Assembly: GCA_049115715.1 (NCBI GenBank)
Contig: JAGDZQ010000015.1
Location: 62,001-126,000 of the forward strand
Origin: JAMZMI01 sp049115715
GTDB taxonomy: Bacteria > Bacteroidota > Bacteroidia > Cytophagales > Cyclobacteriaceae
Length of the DNA stretch: 64,000 nt
Reading direction: 5' to 3'
Made by a program: the position numbers and the translations under genes. This document shows positions 51,449-61,900 of the stretch, in pieces; within the stretch, counting starts at the first letter, position 1; every line of letters begins with the position of its first letter. The notes under the pieces are model-generated. The model had not been told where the DNA came from. It made no database searches and saw nothing but the letters and a program-made list of their open reading frames with translations.

Positions 51449-52742
51449 GTTTTCGATACAATAATTCAATACAAATAAAAAGAAAGAGACTGGCATACTC
51501 AAAAACGATCCAGCTCCCAGATAGTTCAAAACCTGTTTTATTATATCCAAAATAAGTAACAAACACGATTAACGACCAAAAAACAGGGAAGTAATATCCG
51601 GAAAGAAGGCCAATCGGAATCAACGTCAGGATGTACCATGGATGAACAGTGGTAGAAAAAAACAAATAAACACTTAAGATGACCAGAGTCGTTTTTTCGA
51701 TCTTCCATTTTTTGATAGAACCATATATCGAAATAATCATTATTGATACAATAGTACCAACGGAGAGAGCAGGGCCCAGAACTCCAATAATATTGTAGCC
51801 TTTAATGTAGAACCCGATTTCTCTAATGAGGAAATAAATGCTTGCATTGAATTCGAAACTTTGAAAATACAAGCCAAGGCTTTTTTGAATATTGGTGAGT
51901 AAATCAGATGATATAAGCGGAAGAAATGTTAGAACTGCAACTGTAAATGAGATCAAAGAAATGATAAAGCCCTTTTTCCATTTCCACTTAAATAGTATGG
52001 CAGGGAGAAATATTAAGGGAAGTAATTTAGTGGCAATAGCTCCTCCTAAGACCGCACCGCTTGAGATATTTTTATTCTTACCTAATAAATAAAACCCGAG
52101 AAGTAGAAAGAAAATGACGATTGCTTCAAAGTGCAAATTTCCGGTGAATTCTAACAAAACAAGGGGGTTAAGAAAAAACCAAAATGCTAGTTGCTCGGAT
52201 TTTTGATGTTGCATCAATATCTTCTTTAGAAGGAAGAATGAAGCTATCTCAGCCGCAAGTATGAATGCACGAATAATATTGGTAGAAAAAAGAAGGCTCT
52301 CTCCACCAAAAGAACTTATCCAAAATATAAGCTGATTCAAAGGGGGATATACCGAATAGTAAAGAGGAGAATTCAGCTTTTCGAAAAGTGATAATGAAAG
52401 TCCGTTAACCTCATTGCCACGGTTGACATAGAATTGAGGGATGTTCGAGTAGGGATCCATGCCATTGGCAAGTAATCTACCATCCCAGATAAACCGAAAT
52501 ACGTCATCCGAGAGATTTGGGAGCGACAGAAAAAAAAATAGTCTTACCAATATGCCAATTGGCAGGAGGAGTTTTTCTGAAGAATGAAATTTTACAACCC
52601 AGAAATAGCTGAAGAAAGCAGAAAAGTAGGCAATGCCAAGTACGAATGATTGCGACCGATCTATAAAAAAAGCAATAGCTGAAATAGAAGCTATGAATAT
52701 CGTTACAAGGGAATAGTATGCCGATCTCTCAGACCTATCCAT
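51432..52742 (-). CDS. GT-C type membrane glycosyltransferase (mannosyltransferase-like)
   Basis: A 436-residue protein with about eleven membrane helices. The first external loop has SDDVFRFIWDGRLLANGMDPY, the Asp-rich loop of GT-C enzymes that use a polyprenyl-phosphate sugar donor (GT87, PIG-M type). It presumably transfers a sugar on the periplasmic side of the inner membrane. It abuts the GT2 synthase gene and overlaps the rhodanese gene by 17 bases. Donor and acceptor cannot be read from sequence. Confidence 0.82.
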   Translation of the reverse strand: MDRSERSAYYSLVTIFIASISAIAFFIDRSQSFVLGIAYFSAFFSYFWVVKFHSSEKLLLPIGILVRLFFFLSLPNLSDDVFRFIWDGRLLANGMDPYSNIPQFYVNRGNEVNGLSLSLFEKLNSPLYYSVYPPLNQLIFWISSFGGESLLFSTNIIRAFILAAEIASFFLLKKILMQHQKSEQLAFWFFLNPLVLLEFTGNLHFEAIVIFFLLLGFYLLGKNKNISSGAVLGGAIATKLLPLIFLPAILFKWKWKKGFIISLISFTVAVLTFLPLISSDLLTNIQKSLGLYFQSFEFNASIYFLIREIGFYIKGYNIIGVLGPALSVGTIVSIMIISIYGSIKKWKIEKTTLVILSVYLFFSTTVHPWYILTLIPIGLLSGYYFPVFWSLIVFVTYFGYNKTGFELSGSWIVFEYASLFLFICIELLYRKHEPIH

Positions 52743-54188
52743 CTATACAGATCGAAACGAGTATATAAAAACGGATCCAAACCCGAGGGTAAGCATAAGA
52801 TGGAAAAAGATCAATCCATAATCGCCTAAAATAAATCCATAACCAATTCCGAATGCAAAATAGACAGCTAATAAACCTTCAAGGAAGGTAACGGGAGTGA
52901 GCACTTTTTTCAAGTAAATATTTCCCTTCCAAGTATCTGACTTTGAAGTGATGTTGAATTTCGGAGTTCGAATGAAAGGGGTTTTTATACCCAAATAGCC
53001 CTCAGCTACAGCTACTGCGTTGTGGAGACTCAGTCCCATACTAAACATGACAAACAGAGGAAAGTGGAAGAAGTAGTATCTGATAGGATTAGGGTGGTTG
53101 CTTGTTTTGGATGAAACCCAGTAAAAGAAACTCATGGCCAGAAAACCTAGCACGAAAATGCTCCCCAAGTCGTAGAAAAATCTCATCTCAGGATTTGCGG
53201 CTTTCATCATCAGCATTGGAATCGAAAGGATAGACGCAAATAATAAGAAGATAAAGACGGATGAGTTCATCAAGTGCATGACTGCATGAAACTTTATTGA
53301 ACCGCCAACTTTTGATTTCAATATAGTGCCCAGATTTTTTCTAGCCGTTTCTGCGGCACCTTTGTTCCATCTATACTGTTGGGATTTGATTGCCGGAACT
53401 ATCACAGGAAGTTCTGCAGGAGTCACTACATTTTCTACATACCTAAATTTCCATCCCTTAATCTGCGCTCTGTAACTTAGGTCAAGATCTTCAGTAAGAG
53501 TATCATGTTGCCAACCACCTGCCTCTTCAATGCATGTTTTTCTCCATACTCCAGCAGTACCATTAAAATTCATAAACTTCCCTGAGCAGGCTCTTCCCGT
53601 TTGCTCCACTGTGAAATGAGCGTTAAGCCCAAATGCTTGCATTTTGGTTAGAAGACTATAATTTTCATTGATATGCCCCCATTTAGTTTGAACCAAGCCT
53701 GTTTTTGCATCAAAGTGAGGAAGCGTCTTTCGAAGAAAATCCGCATTTGGTAAAAAATCCGCATCGAATATGGCAATAAATTCACCCTTAGCTTTCTTTA
53801 AACCATAGGCGAGCGCTCCTGCTTTGTAACCTATTCTTTCTTCTCTCAATACAAGGGAAATGTCCAATCCCTTTGCGGCCCATTCATTGATACAAGACTT
53901 GGAAATATTTAGTGTATCATCAGTTGAATCATCCAAAATCTGAATCTCTAACTTATCTTTCGGATAATCAATCTCACAGACTTTGTCTATAAGCCGCTTG
54001 ACTACATACTTTTCATTGAATATTGGCAATTGAATGGTAACCATTGGAAATGAATCCAAGGAGTTTTCCTCTTTCGGCTCCTTCTTATGAAACCTCCTGT
54101 AGATCAGCGCTAGGTTAAATTGCTCGAAGCTAAAAAAGCAAATTATAGCCAAGGCAAGAGAATAACCAATTATGATAGTCCATTCCAT
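52743..54188 (-). CDS. processive-type GT2 glycosyltransferase (BcsA/CesA-like)
   Basis: A 481-residue membrane protein: an N-terminal helix, a cytoplasmic GT-A domain with VTIQLPIFNEKYVVKRL, the UDP-binding LDDSTDDT, FDADFLPN, LTEDLDLSYRA and the processivity motif QQYRWNKG, then four to five C-terminal helices. D, D, D and QxxRW are all present, as in cellulose and hyaluronan synthases. There is no PilZ domain or BcsB gene, so a glycolipid glucosyltransferase is as likely as a polysaccharide synthase. It follows the DPM1-like gene by four bases. Confidence 0.88.
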   Translation of the reverse strand: MEWTIIIGYSLALAIICFFSFEQFNLALIYRRFHKKEPKEENSLDSFPMVTIQLPIFNEKYVVKRLIDKVCEIDYPKDKLEIQILDDSTDDTLNISKSCINEWAAKGLDISLVLREERIGYKAGALAYGLKKAKGEFIAIFDADFLPNADFLRKTLPHFDAKTGLVQTKWGHINENYSLLTKMQAFGLNAHFTVEQTGRACSGKFMNFNGTAGVWRKTCIEEAGGWQHDTLTEDLDLSYRAQIKGWKFRYVENVVTPAELPVIVPAIKSQQYRWNKGAAETARKNLGTILKSKVGGSIKFHAVMHLMNSSVFIFLLFASILSIPMLMMKAANPEMRFFYDLGSIFVLGFLAMSFFYWVSSKTSNHPNPIRYYFFHFPLFVMFSMGLSLHNAVAVAEGYLGIKTPFIRTPKFNITSKSDTWKGNIYLKKVLTPVTFLEGLLAVYFAFGIGYGFILGDYGLIFFHLMLTLGFGSVFIYSFRSV

Positions 54189-54192
54189 TTGA

Positions 54193-54885
54193 TTACAAAT
54201 ATCTGAAAATGGTGAATAAGATTTTGTATCCTGCGAGAATCGTTCCTTTTAGCGTCCCAGAAACTTTTGACACCCCGATTCTTTGTCGATAATCTACTGG
54301 TACATCCAGAGTTTTCAATTTTAATTTTGCGGCCTTCAACTGCATTTCGACTGTCCAACCATAGTTGGTGTCCTTCATGTCAATATCCAAAAGTGAGGAA
54401 TACCTCACGGCTCGAAAAGGCCCCAGATCTGTGTACGTAACACCGTAAAAAATCTTTATAAGTGAAGTCGCCAGCCAATTTCCGAAAATTTGTTGGATCG
54501 TCATACTTCCTTTTTCTTTTTGACCCAATGAGCGCGATCCAATGACAAGATCTGCTTTGTTGTTTATGATTGGATTCACCAGACTGGGAAGTTGACTTGG
54601 ATAATCGGAATGATCTCCGTCTAAAAAAACCACTATGTCCGGTGCTTTTTCAGATTTTCGGATATGTTCCATCCCCTTAAGACAAGCTTGTCCATAACCT
54701 CTTCTTGATTCCTTAAGTGCCGTAGCTCCTCTCTGTTGAGCAATTTCATATGTATCGTCATTTGATCCATTATCAACCACGATGATATCCTCAACCCAGT
54801 CTTTAGGAATCTCATCTACTACCAAACCCACAGCATTCTGCTCGTTAAAAGCTGGAATGATTACCCTGATGTCCACTTCCGTCAA
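54193..54885 (-). CDS. GT2 glycosyltransferase, polyprenyl-phosphate mannosyltransferase-like
   Basis: A 230-residue enzyme with a GT-A fold: RVIIPAFNEQNAVGLVVDEI, IVVDNGSNDDT, VFLDGDHSDYPSQL and VPVDYRQRIGVSKVSGTLKG. DPM1-like members make polyprenyl-phosphate mannose or glucose, the donor used by GT-C enzymes. That suits the GT-C gene two positions downstream. It heads the operon at 54885, which then runs without a gap of more than 4 bp for six genes. Confidence 0.87.
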   Translation of the reverse strand: MTEVDIRVIIPAFNEQNAVGLVVDEIPKDWVEDIIVVDNGSNDDTYEIAQQRGATALKESRRGYGQACLKGMEHIRKSEKAPDIVVFLDGDHSDYPSQLPSLVNPIINNKADLVIGSRSLGQKEKGSMTIQQIFGNWLATSLIKIFYGVTYTDLGPFRAVRYSSLLDIDMKDTNYGWTVEMQLKAAKLKLKTLDVPVDYRQRIGVSKVSGTLKGTILAGYKILFTIFRYL

Positions 54886-55055
54886 TTAATTCTGTTGTTA
54901 AGAATCAGCAAATCTATACGATTTGTACTCTAAAGGCTTGTCTAGCCAGTGACATATGAAAAGATTAAATTTTTATCATCTCTTTTCATTCGGAGCATTA
55001 AAAACAGAGAGGAATTTTTGGCAATTGGGACTAGTTTTGATTGCAAAAGAAAATC

Positions 55056-55406
55056 ATGAAAAAAGTATATCACCTTTCTACTTGTACGACTTGTCAAAGA
55101 ATCATTAAGGAATTAGGAATAGGAGAAGATTTTATCTTTCAGGATATCAAAAGCGATAAAATTACAGAAGAACAGATTGATGAAATGAAAAATATGGCTG
55201 GTTCATATGAATCATTGTTCTCCAGAGTAGCCATGAAGTATAAATCTTTGGGGTTAAAAGAAAAAAACCTTCAGGAAGAAGACTACAGAAACTACATCCT
55301 TGAAGAATACACTTTTCTCAAAAGACCTGTTTTTATTATTGATGGCGAAATTTTTATTGGGAACTCAAAAAAGAACGTTGAAGCGGTAAAACTAAAACTT
55401 GGTTAA
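55056..55406 (+). CDS. ArsC/Spx-family protein
   Basis: The ATG at 55056 is preferred over the TTG at 55041. The 116-residue thioredoxin-like protein has HLSTCTTCQRIIKELGI with a CxxC-type Cys pair, and closes with FLKRPVFIIDGEIFIGNSKKNV, the Arg-Pro and strand pattern of ArsC/Spx. Arsenate reduction or a redox regulatory role are both possible; the CxxC favours a Spx/MgsR-like or YffB-like protein. It stands alone. Confidence 0.82.
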   Translation: MKKVYHLSTCTTCQRIIKELGIGEDFIFQDIKSDKITEEQIDEMKNMAGSYESLFSRVAMKYKSLGLKEKNLQEEDYRNYILEEYTFLKRPVFIIDGEIFIGNSKKNVEAVKLKLG

Positions 55407-55529
55407 TTCTTCTTTGTCAGGTTAGTTTAATTGCTAGGTTGGGCTTTTCGAAATCTTTTGTTAAAGCAATTGTTACTTGAGGTATAGTTAAGTTTTGAGA
55501 TTGTGTGAGCCAAACTTGACAAGGCAGGA

Positions 55530-56516
55530 TTAAGTATTAAATATTTTGTTGATAGCACTTCTGACTGAAATATCTCCTTTTTTCACAGCCTCTGTCAGAA
55601 TAAGGAGCTGATCCTTTGTCTCTGGATTTCGATAAAAATCTTCCCTTATTTTCATATCAATGATCTGATTCATCCAATGGATATTCTGTTGCTGTCTATT
55701 CAAATCATGCCATCCATCGACTTTCGTTACACGAATAAAATGATTGATGTGAGTCCAAATGGATTCGATTCCATCACCAGTAAGTGCTGAGCAAGTTTCG
55801 ACAGGTACTTGCCAACCAGATTGATGTTTTGGAAAATAATGAAGAGCATTTTCGAAATTCGTCTTTGCAATCGATGCTCTTTCGATGTTTTCGCCATCTG
55901 ATTTATTTATACCAATAGCGTCGGCCATTTCCATTATTCCTCTCTTTATTCCCTGAAGCTCATCTCCACCTCCAGCGAGCATCAAGACAAGAAAAAAATC
56001 TACCATGTCTTTCAGAGCTACTTCGGCTTGACCAACTCCAACTGTCTCAACTATTATATAGTCGAAACCGGCAGCTTCGCATAGTAAAATGGATTCCCTT
56101 GTTTTTCCCGCGACTCCACCATAAGTATCACCAGCAGGCGAAGGACGAATGAAGGCTCTTTCATGCTGAGACAACTTGGTCATCCGAGTTTTATCTCCCA
56201 GTATGCTACCTTTTGATAAGCTAGAAGATGGATCTACAGATAAAACCGCCACCATATGACCTGAGGCGATTGCATGAAGTCCGAAGGCCTCTATGAAAGT
56301 GCTTTTGCCAACTCCAGGAACTCCTGTTATGCCCAGTCTTGTACTACTATGCTTTTGAGCTATTACTTTATCTATTAATGATGCCGCATCGACCTGATCC
56401 GATTGGCGTTTACTTTCGATCAGTGTTATGGCCTTGCTAAGGCTCAGTCTGTCTCCACTATTGATACCAACAATAAGCTCGTCTATCGAAATTTTATTTA
56501 TAACCTTATCAGACAT
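55530..56516 (-). CDS. meaB: methylmalonyl-CoA mutase-associated GTPase MeaB
   Basis: A 328-residue G3E GTPase: Walker A GVPGVGKSTF, LSVDPSSSLSKGSILGDKTRM, PSPAGDTYGGVA, VETVGVGQAE (G3), and NKSDGEN (G4). MeaB/ArgK loads adenosylcobalamin on methylmalonyl-CoA mutase and protects it from inactivation. Its client is the mutase gene 2.4 kb away on the same strand, separated by an unrelated plus-strand CHASE2/FecR-like pair. Length and motifs are normal. Confidence 0.93.
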   Translation of the reverse strand: MSDKVINKISIDELIVGINSGDRLSLSKAITLIESKRQSDQVDAASLIDKVIAQKHSSTRLGITGVPGVGKSTFIEAFGLHAIASGHMVAVLSVDPSSSLSKGSILGDKTRMTKLSQHERAFIRPSPAGDTYGGVAGKTRESILLCEAAGFDYIIVETVGVGQAEVALKDMVDFFLVLMLAGGGDELQGIKRGIMEMADAIGINKSDGENIERASIAKTNFENALHYFPKHQSGWQVPVETCSALTGDGIESIWTHINHFIRVTKVDGWHDLNRQQQNIHWMNQIIDMKIREDFYRNPETKDQLLILTEAVKKGDISVRSAINKIFNT

Positions 56517-56582
56517 TGGTACGTTTGTGGAGAAATAAAATTGATTTATTCTAATAAAAAATTATATTATACTAATTTTTAT

Positions 56583-56590
56583 TACTTTTG
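56583..56590 (+). promoter_or_regulatory. candidate Bacteroidota -7 box for the CHASE2 operon
   Basis: TACTTTTG matches TAnnTTTG and lies 75 bases before the CHASE2 ATG, in an AT-rich stretch. A clear -33 TTG is not seen, so support is partial. Confidence 0.35.
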
Positions 56591-56664
56591 GATTGATCCT
56601 TTAAGATAATGAATCTTAATTGCGGGTAATCAACATAAATAATCACCCGCTAACATAAAGAATC

Positions 56665-57912
56665 ATGTTTAAAAAATTCTGGCTAGATGTAATCTTCGGT
56701 ACCCTTTTCATTTTTGGAATGATGGGGTTGATCAGTAGCTCTTCTGCATTCAAAATCTTCGATGTATTTGATCCTATAGGAGAGGCTTTTGGAGATATGG
56801 AAGTAACTGATATTGTATTTTCCCAATTGAGAGACGATCCAGTCGGAGATGATAGAATTGTCCTTGTAAATATCGGTACAGAAAGCAGAGCTGCAATAGG
56901 GGCTATGTTGCAGATTATCAGTCAGTATAATCCAGCAGTGATTGGTATAGATTCATTTTTCCATTTTCCGAAGGAAGATACACTGGGGGATATGATGTTG
57001 ATGGAAGGAATGGCTAGTGTTGAAAATCTGGTCCTTGCATCTAAACTGATACCGCATCCTACTGATCCGGAAAAAGATTCAATGCAGTATTCTTGGGAGG
57101 GATTCAATCAATTCGCAACAAAGAATGCATTTGTTAATTTGATTACTGACGCAAAGACTCAGGATGAATTAAAAATGTGTAGGACTTTTTTGCCGAAAAT
57201 GACCGTAGATGGTGAGCGAAAGGAAGCATTTGCTGTTACTTTGGCAAGCTACTTCGATTCTGAAAAGGCCGAAAAATTTCTTCAGAGAGATAATATAGAA
57301 GAAGTGATTAACTATCGGGGCAATGTGTTGGATTACGGTGCTACCAAGTTTGGTACTAAATACTTTGCACTTGATGTTCCTGACGTTTTTGAAGAGAATT
57401 TTGTTCCTGAAATGATCGAAGGGAAGGTGGTCATGTTTTGTTATTTGGGAGACTTTCTCGGAGATTTTGAATCGCTAGAAGATAAATTCTATACGCCTCT
57501 CAATAAAAAATATATTGGAAGAGCATTTCCTGATATGTATGGAGGAGTAGTTCATGCAAACTCTATTTCAATGATATTGAATGAGGATTATATTGATGGG
57601 ATGTCATCAGCTCAGGGGATATTTTGGGGGATTTTTATTTGCCTCTTGAATGTGGCATTGTTTTCGCTCATTTATAAAAAGATTCCTAAGTGGTATGATG
57701 GAATAACCAAGCTATTCCAGCTACTAGAAATAGCTGTTATGTTGGCTGCCCTTATATTAGTACTGGAATGGTACTCATATAAACTTGATTTAGGGCTAGC
57801 CATATTTACAGTGGCTTTAGTAGGAGATGCTCTTGAAGTATACTATGGAGTAGTGAAAAATTCGTTTACCAAAGAGGGAAGAAGATCATTATTTAAAGTA
57901 GATAAATTATAA
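56665..57912 (+). CDS. CHASE2-domain membrane protein without output domain
   Basis: A 415-residue protein with one N-terminal membrane helix (about 8-27), an extracytoplasmic CHASE2 domain (RIVLVNIGTESRAAIGAMLQ, AVIGIDSFFHFPKED and the late PDMYGGVVHANSISMILN) and three C-terminal helices. CHASE2 is usually a sensor attached to a cyclase, kinase or phosphatase, but here it ends 40 residues after the last helix with no output domain. The next gene, 29 bp downstream, is a FecR-like protein, a recurring partnership. It may signal by interaction. Confidence 0.85.
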   Translation: MFKKFWLDVIFGTLFIFGMMGLISSSSAFKIFDVFDPIGEAFGDMEVTDIVFSQLRDDPVGDDRIVLVNIGTESRAAIGAMLQIISQYNPAVIGIDSFFHFPKEDTLGDMMLMEGMASVENLVLASKLIPHPTDPEKDSMQYSWEGFNQFATKNAFVNLITDAKTQDELKMCRTFLPKMTVDGERKEAFAVTLASYFDSEKAEKFLQRDNIEEVINYRGNVLDYGATKFGTKYFALDVPDVFEENFVPEMIEGKVVMFCYLGDFLGDFESLEDKFYTPLNKKYIGRAFPDMYGGVVHANSISMILNEDYIDGMSSAQGIFWGIFICLLNVALFSLIYKKIPKWYDGITKLFQLLEIAVMLAALILVLEWYSYKLDLGLAIFTVALVGDALEVYYGVVKNSFTKEGRRSLFKVDKL

Positions 57913-57941
57913 CTTTACAATTCAAAATAAAAGCTAGAATC

Positions 57942-58871
57942 ATGAGAAATTTTATTTCAAATGCCTTAATCATCGTAGTGCTATTCTCTGCCGCCACAGT
58001 GAGTGCACAGGGCTATACATTTAGGGTGCTGGCCAATAAAGGTGACAATAAGGTGAAAAAAGCGGGAGCGGCGGAAGCAACTCAGCTAAAAACAGGAGCA
58101 ACACTTAATGCTCAGGATATGCTTATTTCTTCGGAAGGATCGTATATAGGCTTGATGCATAAGACAGGTAAAACTACCGAGGTAAGAGGTGCAGGATCTA
58201 AGAAGGTTTCGGAGATCGAAAAGCAAATCAAACTTGCAAGCACAAGTGTTGCCGATAGATATGCCAAGTTTGTAATGAGTAAGATGAATGAGTCTGAAAA
58301 TACCAACTATAGAGCAAGACTCAATGCTACAGGAGCGGTTTCAAGAGCTACAGGGTCTGCTGCAATTGATGTTATGGCTCCAGCACAAGCGGATGTTATT
58401 GAGGATAGAGCGATTGTAAGATGGGTTAAGCCAGATGTTGGAATAGAAGATGGTGACACTTACACAGTGAAGATCAAAAATATATTTGATGAAGTGATAT
58501 TCGAAACAGAGACTGATAAGACTTCAATAGAACTTGATTTTTCAGCGCCTGATATGGAGAATGAAGCAGGTCTGTACTTGGTTAAGATTTATAAGACTTC
58601 CGATGAGGAAATTTCTTCCGGTGAAGTTGGGATCAAAAAATTAAAAGATAGTGATAAGTCAGAGTTACAAGAGAACCTTCAGATATTGAAACAAGAAGTT
58701 TCAGAGGATTCTCCATTGAACAAGTTGATCTACGCTTCTTTTTATGAAGAGAATGGATTATTCCTTGACGCATTGACTAAATATGAAGAGGCTATAAGAA
58801 TGAGCCCAGGAGTTGATGATTTTCAGGAATTATATGAAAGCTTCCTTGAAAACAGTGGCTTAGCAAAATAA
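57942..58871 (+). CDS. secreted FecR-like protein with C-terminal TPR
   Basis: A 309-residue exported protein (signal peptide ending TVSAQ). Residues 24-90 resemble the FecR beta-fold: VLANKGDNKVKKAG, LKTGATLNAQDMLISSEGSYIGLMHKTGKTTEV. A middle Ig-like segment (RWVKPDVGIEDGDTY) and a C-terminal TPR-like helix pair (YASFYEENGLFLDALTKYEEAI) follow. It is co-directional with CHASE2, 29 bp apart, and ends at a strong terminator. Likely role: periplasmic partner of CHASE2; not proven. Confidence 0.75.
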   Translation: MRNFISNALIIVVLFSAATVSAQGYTFRVLANKGDNKVKKAGAAEATQLKTGATLNAQDMLISSEGSYIGLMHKTGKTTEVRGAGSKKVSEIEKQIKLASTSVADRYAKFVMSKMNESENTNYRARLNATGAVSRATGSAAIDVMAPAQADVIEDRAIVRWVKPDVGIEDGDTYTVKIKNIFDEVIFETETDKTSIELDFSAPDMENEAGLYLVKIYKTSDEEISSGEVGIKKLKDSDKSELQENLQILKQEVSEDSPLNKLIYASFYEENGLFLDALTKYEEAIRMSPGVDDFQELYESFLENSGLAK

Positions 58872-58895
58872 AAATTTAGATTTAAGAACTAGTAG

Positions 58896-58930
58896 AAACC
58901 CGTTCATGTGAAACATGAATGGGTTTTTTA
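58896..58930. terminator. bidirectional terminator between the FecR-like and mutase genes
   Basis: ACCCGTTCATGT (58898-58909) pairs with ACATGAATGGGT (58913-58924) over 12 positions with one G-T pair, loop GAA, followed by a run of six T on the plus strand. It closes the CHASE2/FecR-like transcript; its right end overlaps the last codons of the minus-strand mutase gene, which ends at 58928. Confidence 0.88.
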
Positions 58931-61900
58931 TTGACTCTTCAGAAGTTGGTTTAGAATATCTTGAACTGCCTTTGAAATTACTGTTCCGGGCCCAAATATT
59001 AGTGAAACACCTTTTTCAAATAGGAAATCGTAATCTTCTTCTGGTATAACTCCTCCTGCAATCAACATAATATCTTTCCCTCCATTCTCCTTGAGCTCTT
59101 GCGCTAGTTGAGGAATCAAGGTCTTATGACCTCCAGCTAAAGAAGAAATCCCAACAATGTGAACATCGTTTTCAATGGCATGCCTGGCAACTTCTTTCGG
59201 GATTTGGAATAGGGGGCCTATGTCCACATCAAATCCAAAATCTGCAAAGGCAGTAGCGATTATTTTAGCGCCTCTGTCATGACCATCCTGTCCCATTTTA
59301 GCGACCAGTATTCTGGCTCTTCTGCCTTCCAGTTCTGCAAATTTGTCTGATAGTTTTCTTGCTTTTTCAAATGATCGATCATTCATTATTACGGATTTGT
59401 AAACACCTGTGATGGTTTGATTTTTAGCTTCATATCTTCCGAATTCTACTTCAAGAGCATCTGAGATTTCTCCTAGAGTAGCTCGCAATCTTGCTGCTTC
59501 AATAGCCAGAGATAGTAAGTTCCCATCGCCTGTTCTGGAGCATTCTGTTAACCGGGCCAGAGCTTCTTTTACCTTAGAACTGTCTCTTTCTGACTTGATT
59601 TTATTGATTCTGTTTACTTGACTTCTTCTTACTTCATCATTATCAATTTCAAGATGATCAATCTTTGTTTTTTCTGAGACTTGAAATTTATTTATACCAA
59701 CTATTACTTCCTTTCCAGAATCAATTCTAGCCTGCTTCAATGCTGAAGCTTCTTCTATTTTCATTTTGGGATAGCCATTGACAATCGCTTTGGACATCCC
59801 ACCCATTTCTTCTATTTCTTGAATAATACTCCAGGCTTTTCCAATTAAGTCATGGGTGCGAGATTCTATCTCAGAGGAGCCTCCCCATGGATCAATTACT
59901 TTCGTTATGCCAATATCATTTTGCAAGTACAATTGAGTTTCTCTCGCAATCGCTGCGGAGTAGTCTGTTGGGAGTGCTATGGCTTCATCCAATGCATTTG
60001 TATGTAGAGATTGTGTGCCTCCGAAAACCGCAGCAAGCGCCTCTATGCAGGTTCTGGAGACATTGTTATAAGGATCTTGTGCTGTGAGGCTATAGCCGGA
60101 AGTTTGACAGTGAGTTCTAAGGGCCATAGACTTGGCCTTTTGAGGATCAAACTGTTTGACAAGCTTCGCCCAAAGAGCTCTTCCAGCTCGCATTTTAGCA
60201 ATTTCATTGACAAAGTTCATTCCTATTCCCCAAAAGAAAGACAGGCGAGGCGCGAACGAATCAATGTCAATTCCTGCTTTGAGACCCGTCCGAATGTACT
60301 CCAAGCCATCGGCTAGAGTGAAGGCTAGTTCGATTTCAGCTGTAGCACCTGCCTCATGCATATGATATCCGCTGATACTGATGGAGTTAAATCGAGGCAT
60401 TTTCTCGGAAGTAAATCGAAAAATGTCAGCGACAATTTTCATGGAAGGCTCTGGAGGATAAATGTAAGTGTTGCGCACCATGAATTCTTTCAGAATATCA
60501 TTTTGTATTGTTCCAGTGAGCTGAGAAGGACTTACTCCTTGCTCTTCTGCCGCTACAATATAAAAAGCCATAATTGGAAGTACAGCACCATTCATAGTCA
60601 TAGACACAGACATCTTGTCCAGAGGGATTTGATCAAAAAGGATCTTCATATCCTCAACTGTATCTATTGCAACACCTGCTTTTCCCACATCTCCCGTTAC
60701 TCTGGGATGATCACTATCGTAACCTCTGTGAGTTGCCAAATCAAATGCTACTGACAGACCTTTTTGACCAGCAGCCAAATTTTTTCTATAAAATTGATTT
60801 GACTCTTCAGCAGTCGAAAACCCAGCATACTGCCTGATTGTCCAAGGTCTGGTCGCATACATAGTTGGGTAAGGGCCTCTCAAGAAGGGAGGGAAGCCGG
60901 GTGTGGTATGAAGATGAGGGAAATTGAGGGTTGCTTTACTGGTTTCAGGATTGCTTTTTAAACTAAATTCAATTCTGTCCAGATCAACTTTATCTGAGTT
61001 CCATTGAACAAGTAATTGCGTCACAATTTGGTCTGTCAATTCGTCTATGAAGTAGCTTCCCTGACTTATATCCATAAATTGGTCTAAGGCTGACTCATGT
61101 TTTAACAAGTGTCCAATGTTTCTAGAAATTCTTCTAGAAGAACCGCCTGCCCATTTATCTTTTCCAGAATGAATCACAACTACATCAGCTTGTCCCAAAA
61201 TAGAGGAAAGACAACCTGTCGTTTGCCTGAGCAGGTGATTGCCCTCAGAGCTTCCTTGAGGCAATTCACAAACTATTTTGACAACTTGATGTTTCCTTCC
61301 CCATCCAAGAGATTTTCCTAGTGAAGCCATAAATATTCTAATTGCACGGATTTTGGCTATATCTAAGAAAAAATCATTACTCAAAATTAGATTTATCGCA
61401 ATGTTGGGATGAGACTTAGGTTCGTAGAAATCAGGTAGACAATTATTTGCCTCCTTTATAAATAGGTCAATAAAATCAGACTTTTCAGTACAATGAATCA
61501 GTTCTTGGTAATGGTCTTCTTTTTTAAAATCATCTGGGAGTTGTTGTCCAAAGCGTATTGAGTCTTTAATCGAACGCAAATTGCTGGCATTTACCACATT
61601 AGATTCTGTGTGAACTAAACCAAGATGCGTTTTGCGCTTTTTGATTTCCAAATCAAAACCTTTGAAGTCGATTGTATTTAAATCTCCAAAGATAAAAATG
61701 CCCTCTGAGTCGATTTTTAAAGCACTTTCTACCTCTTTAGCAAAGGTTTGCGAATCTTTAGCATCAATCCTTTGATATAATTCCCATTTCTTTGGACTTA
61801 CTTGAGAGAGGAGTTGAGGTATATAATCATATTTGTTTTGATGTTCTTTTGAATCATGATAAGCCTCAAGGTTTAACCTATCTGCAGGAGACCAGATTAG

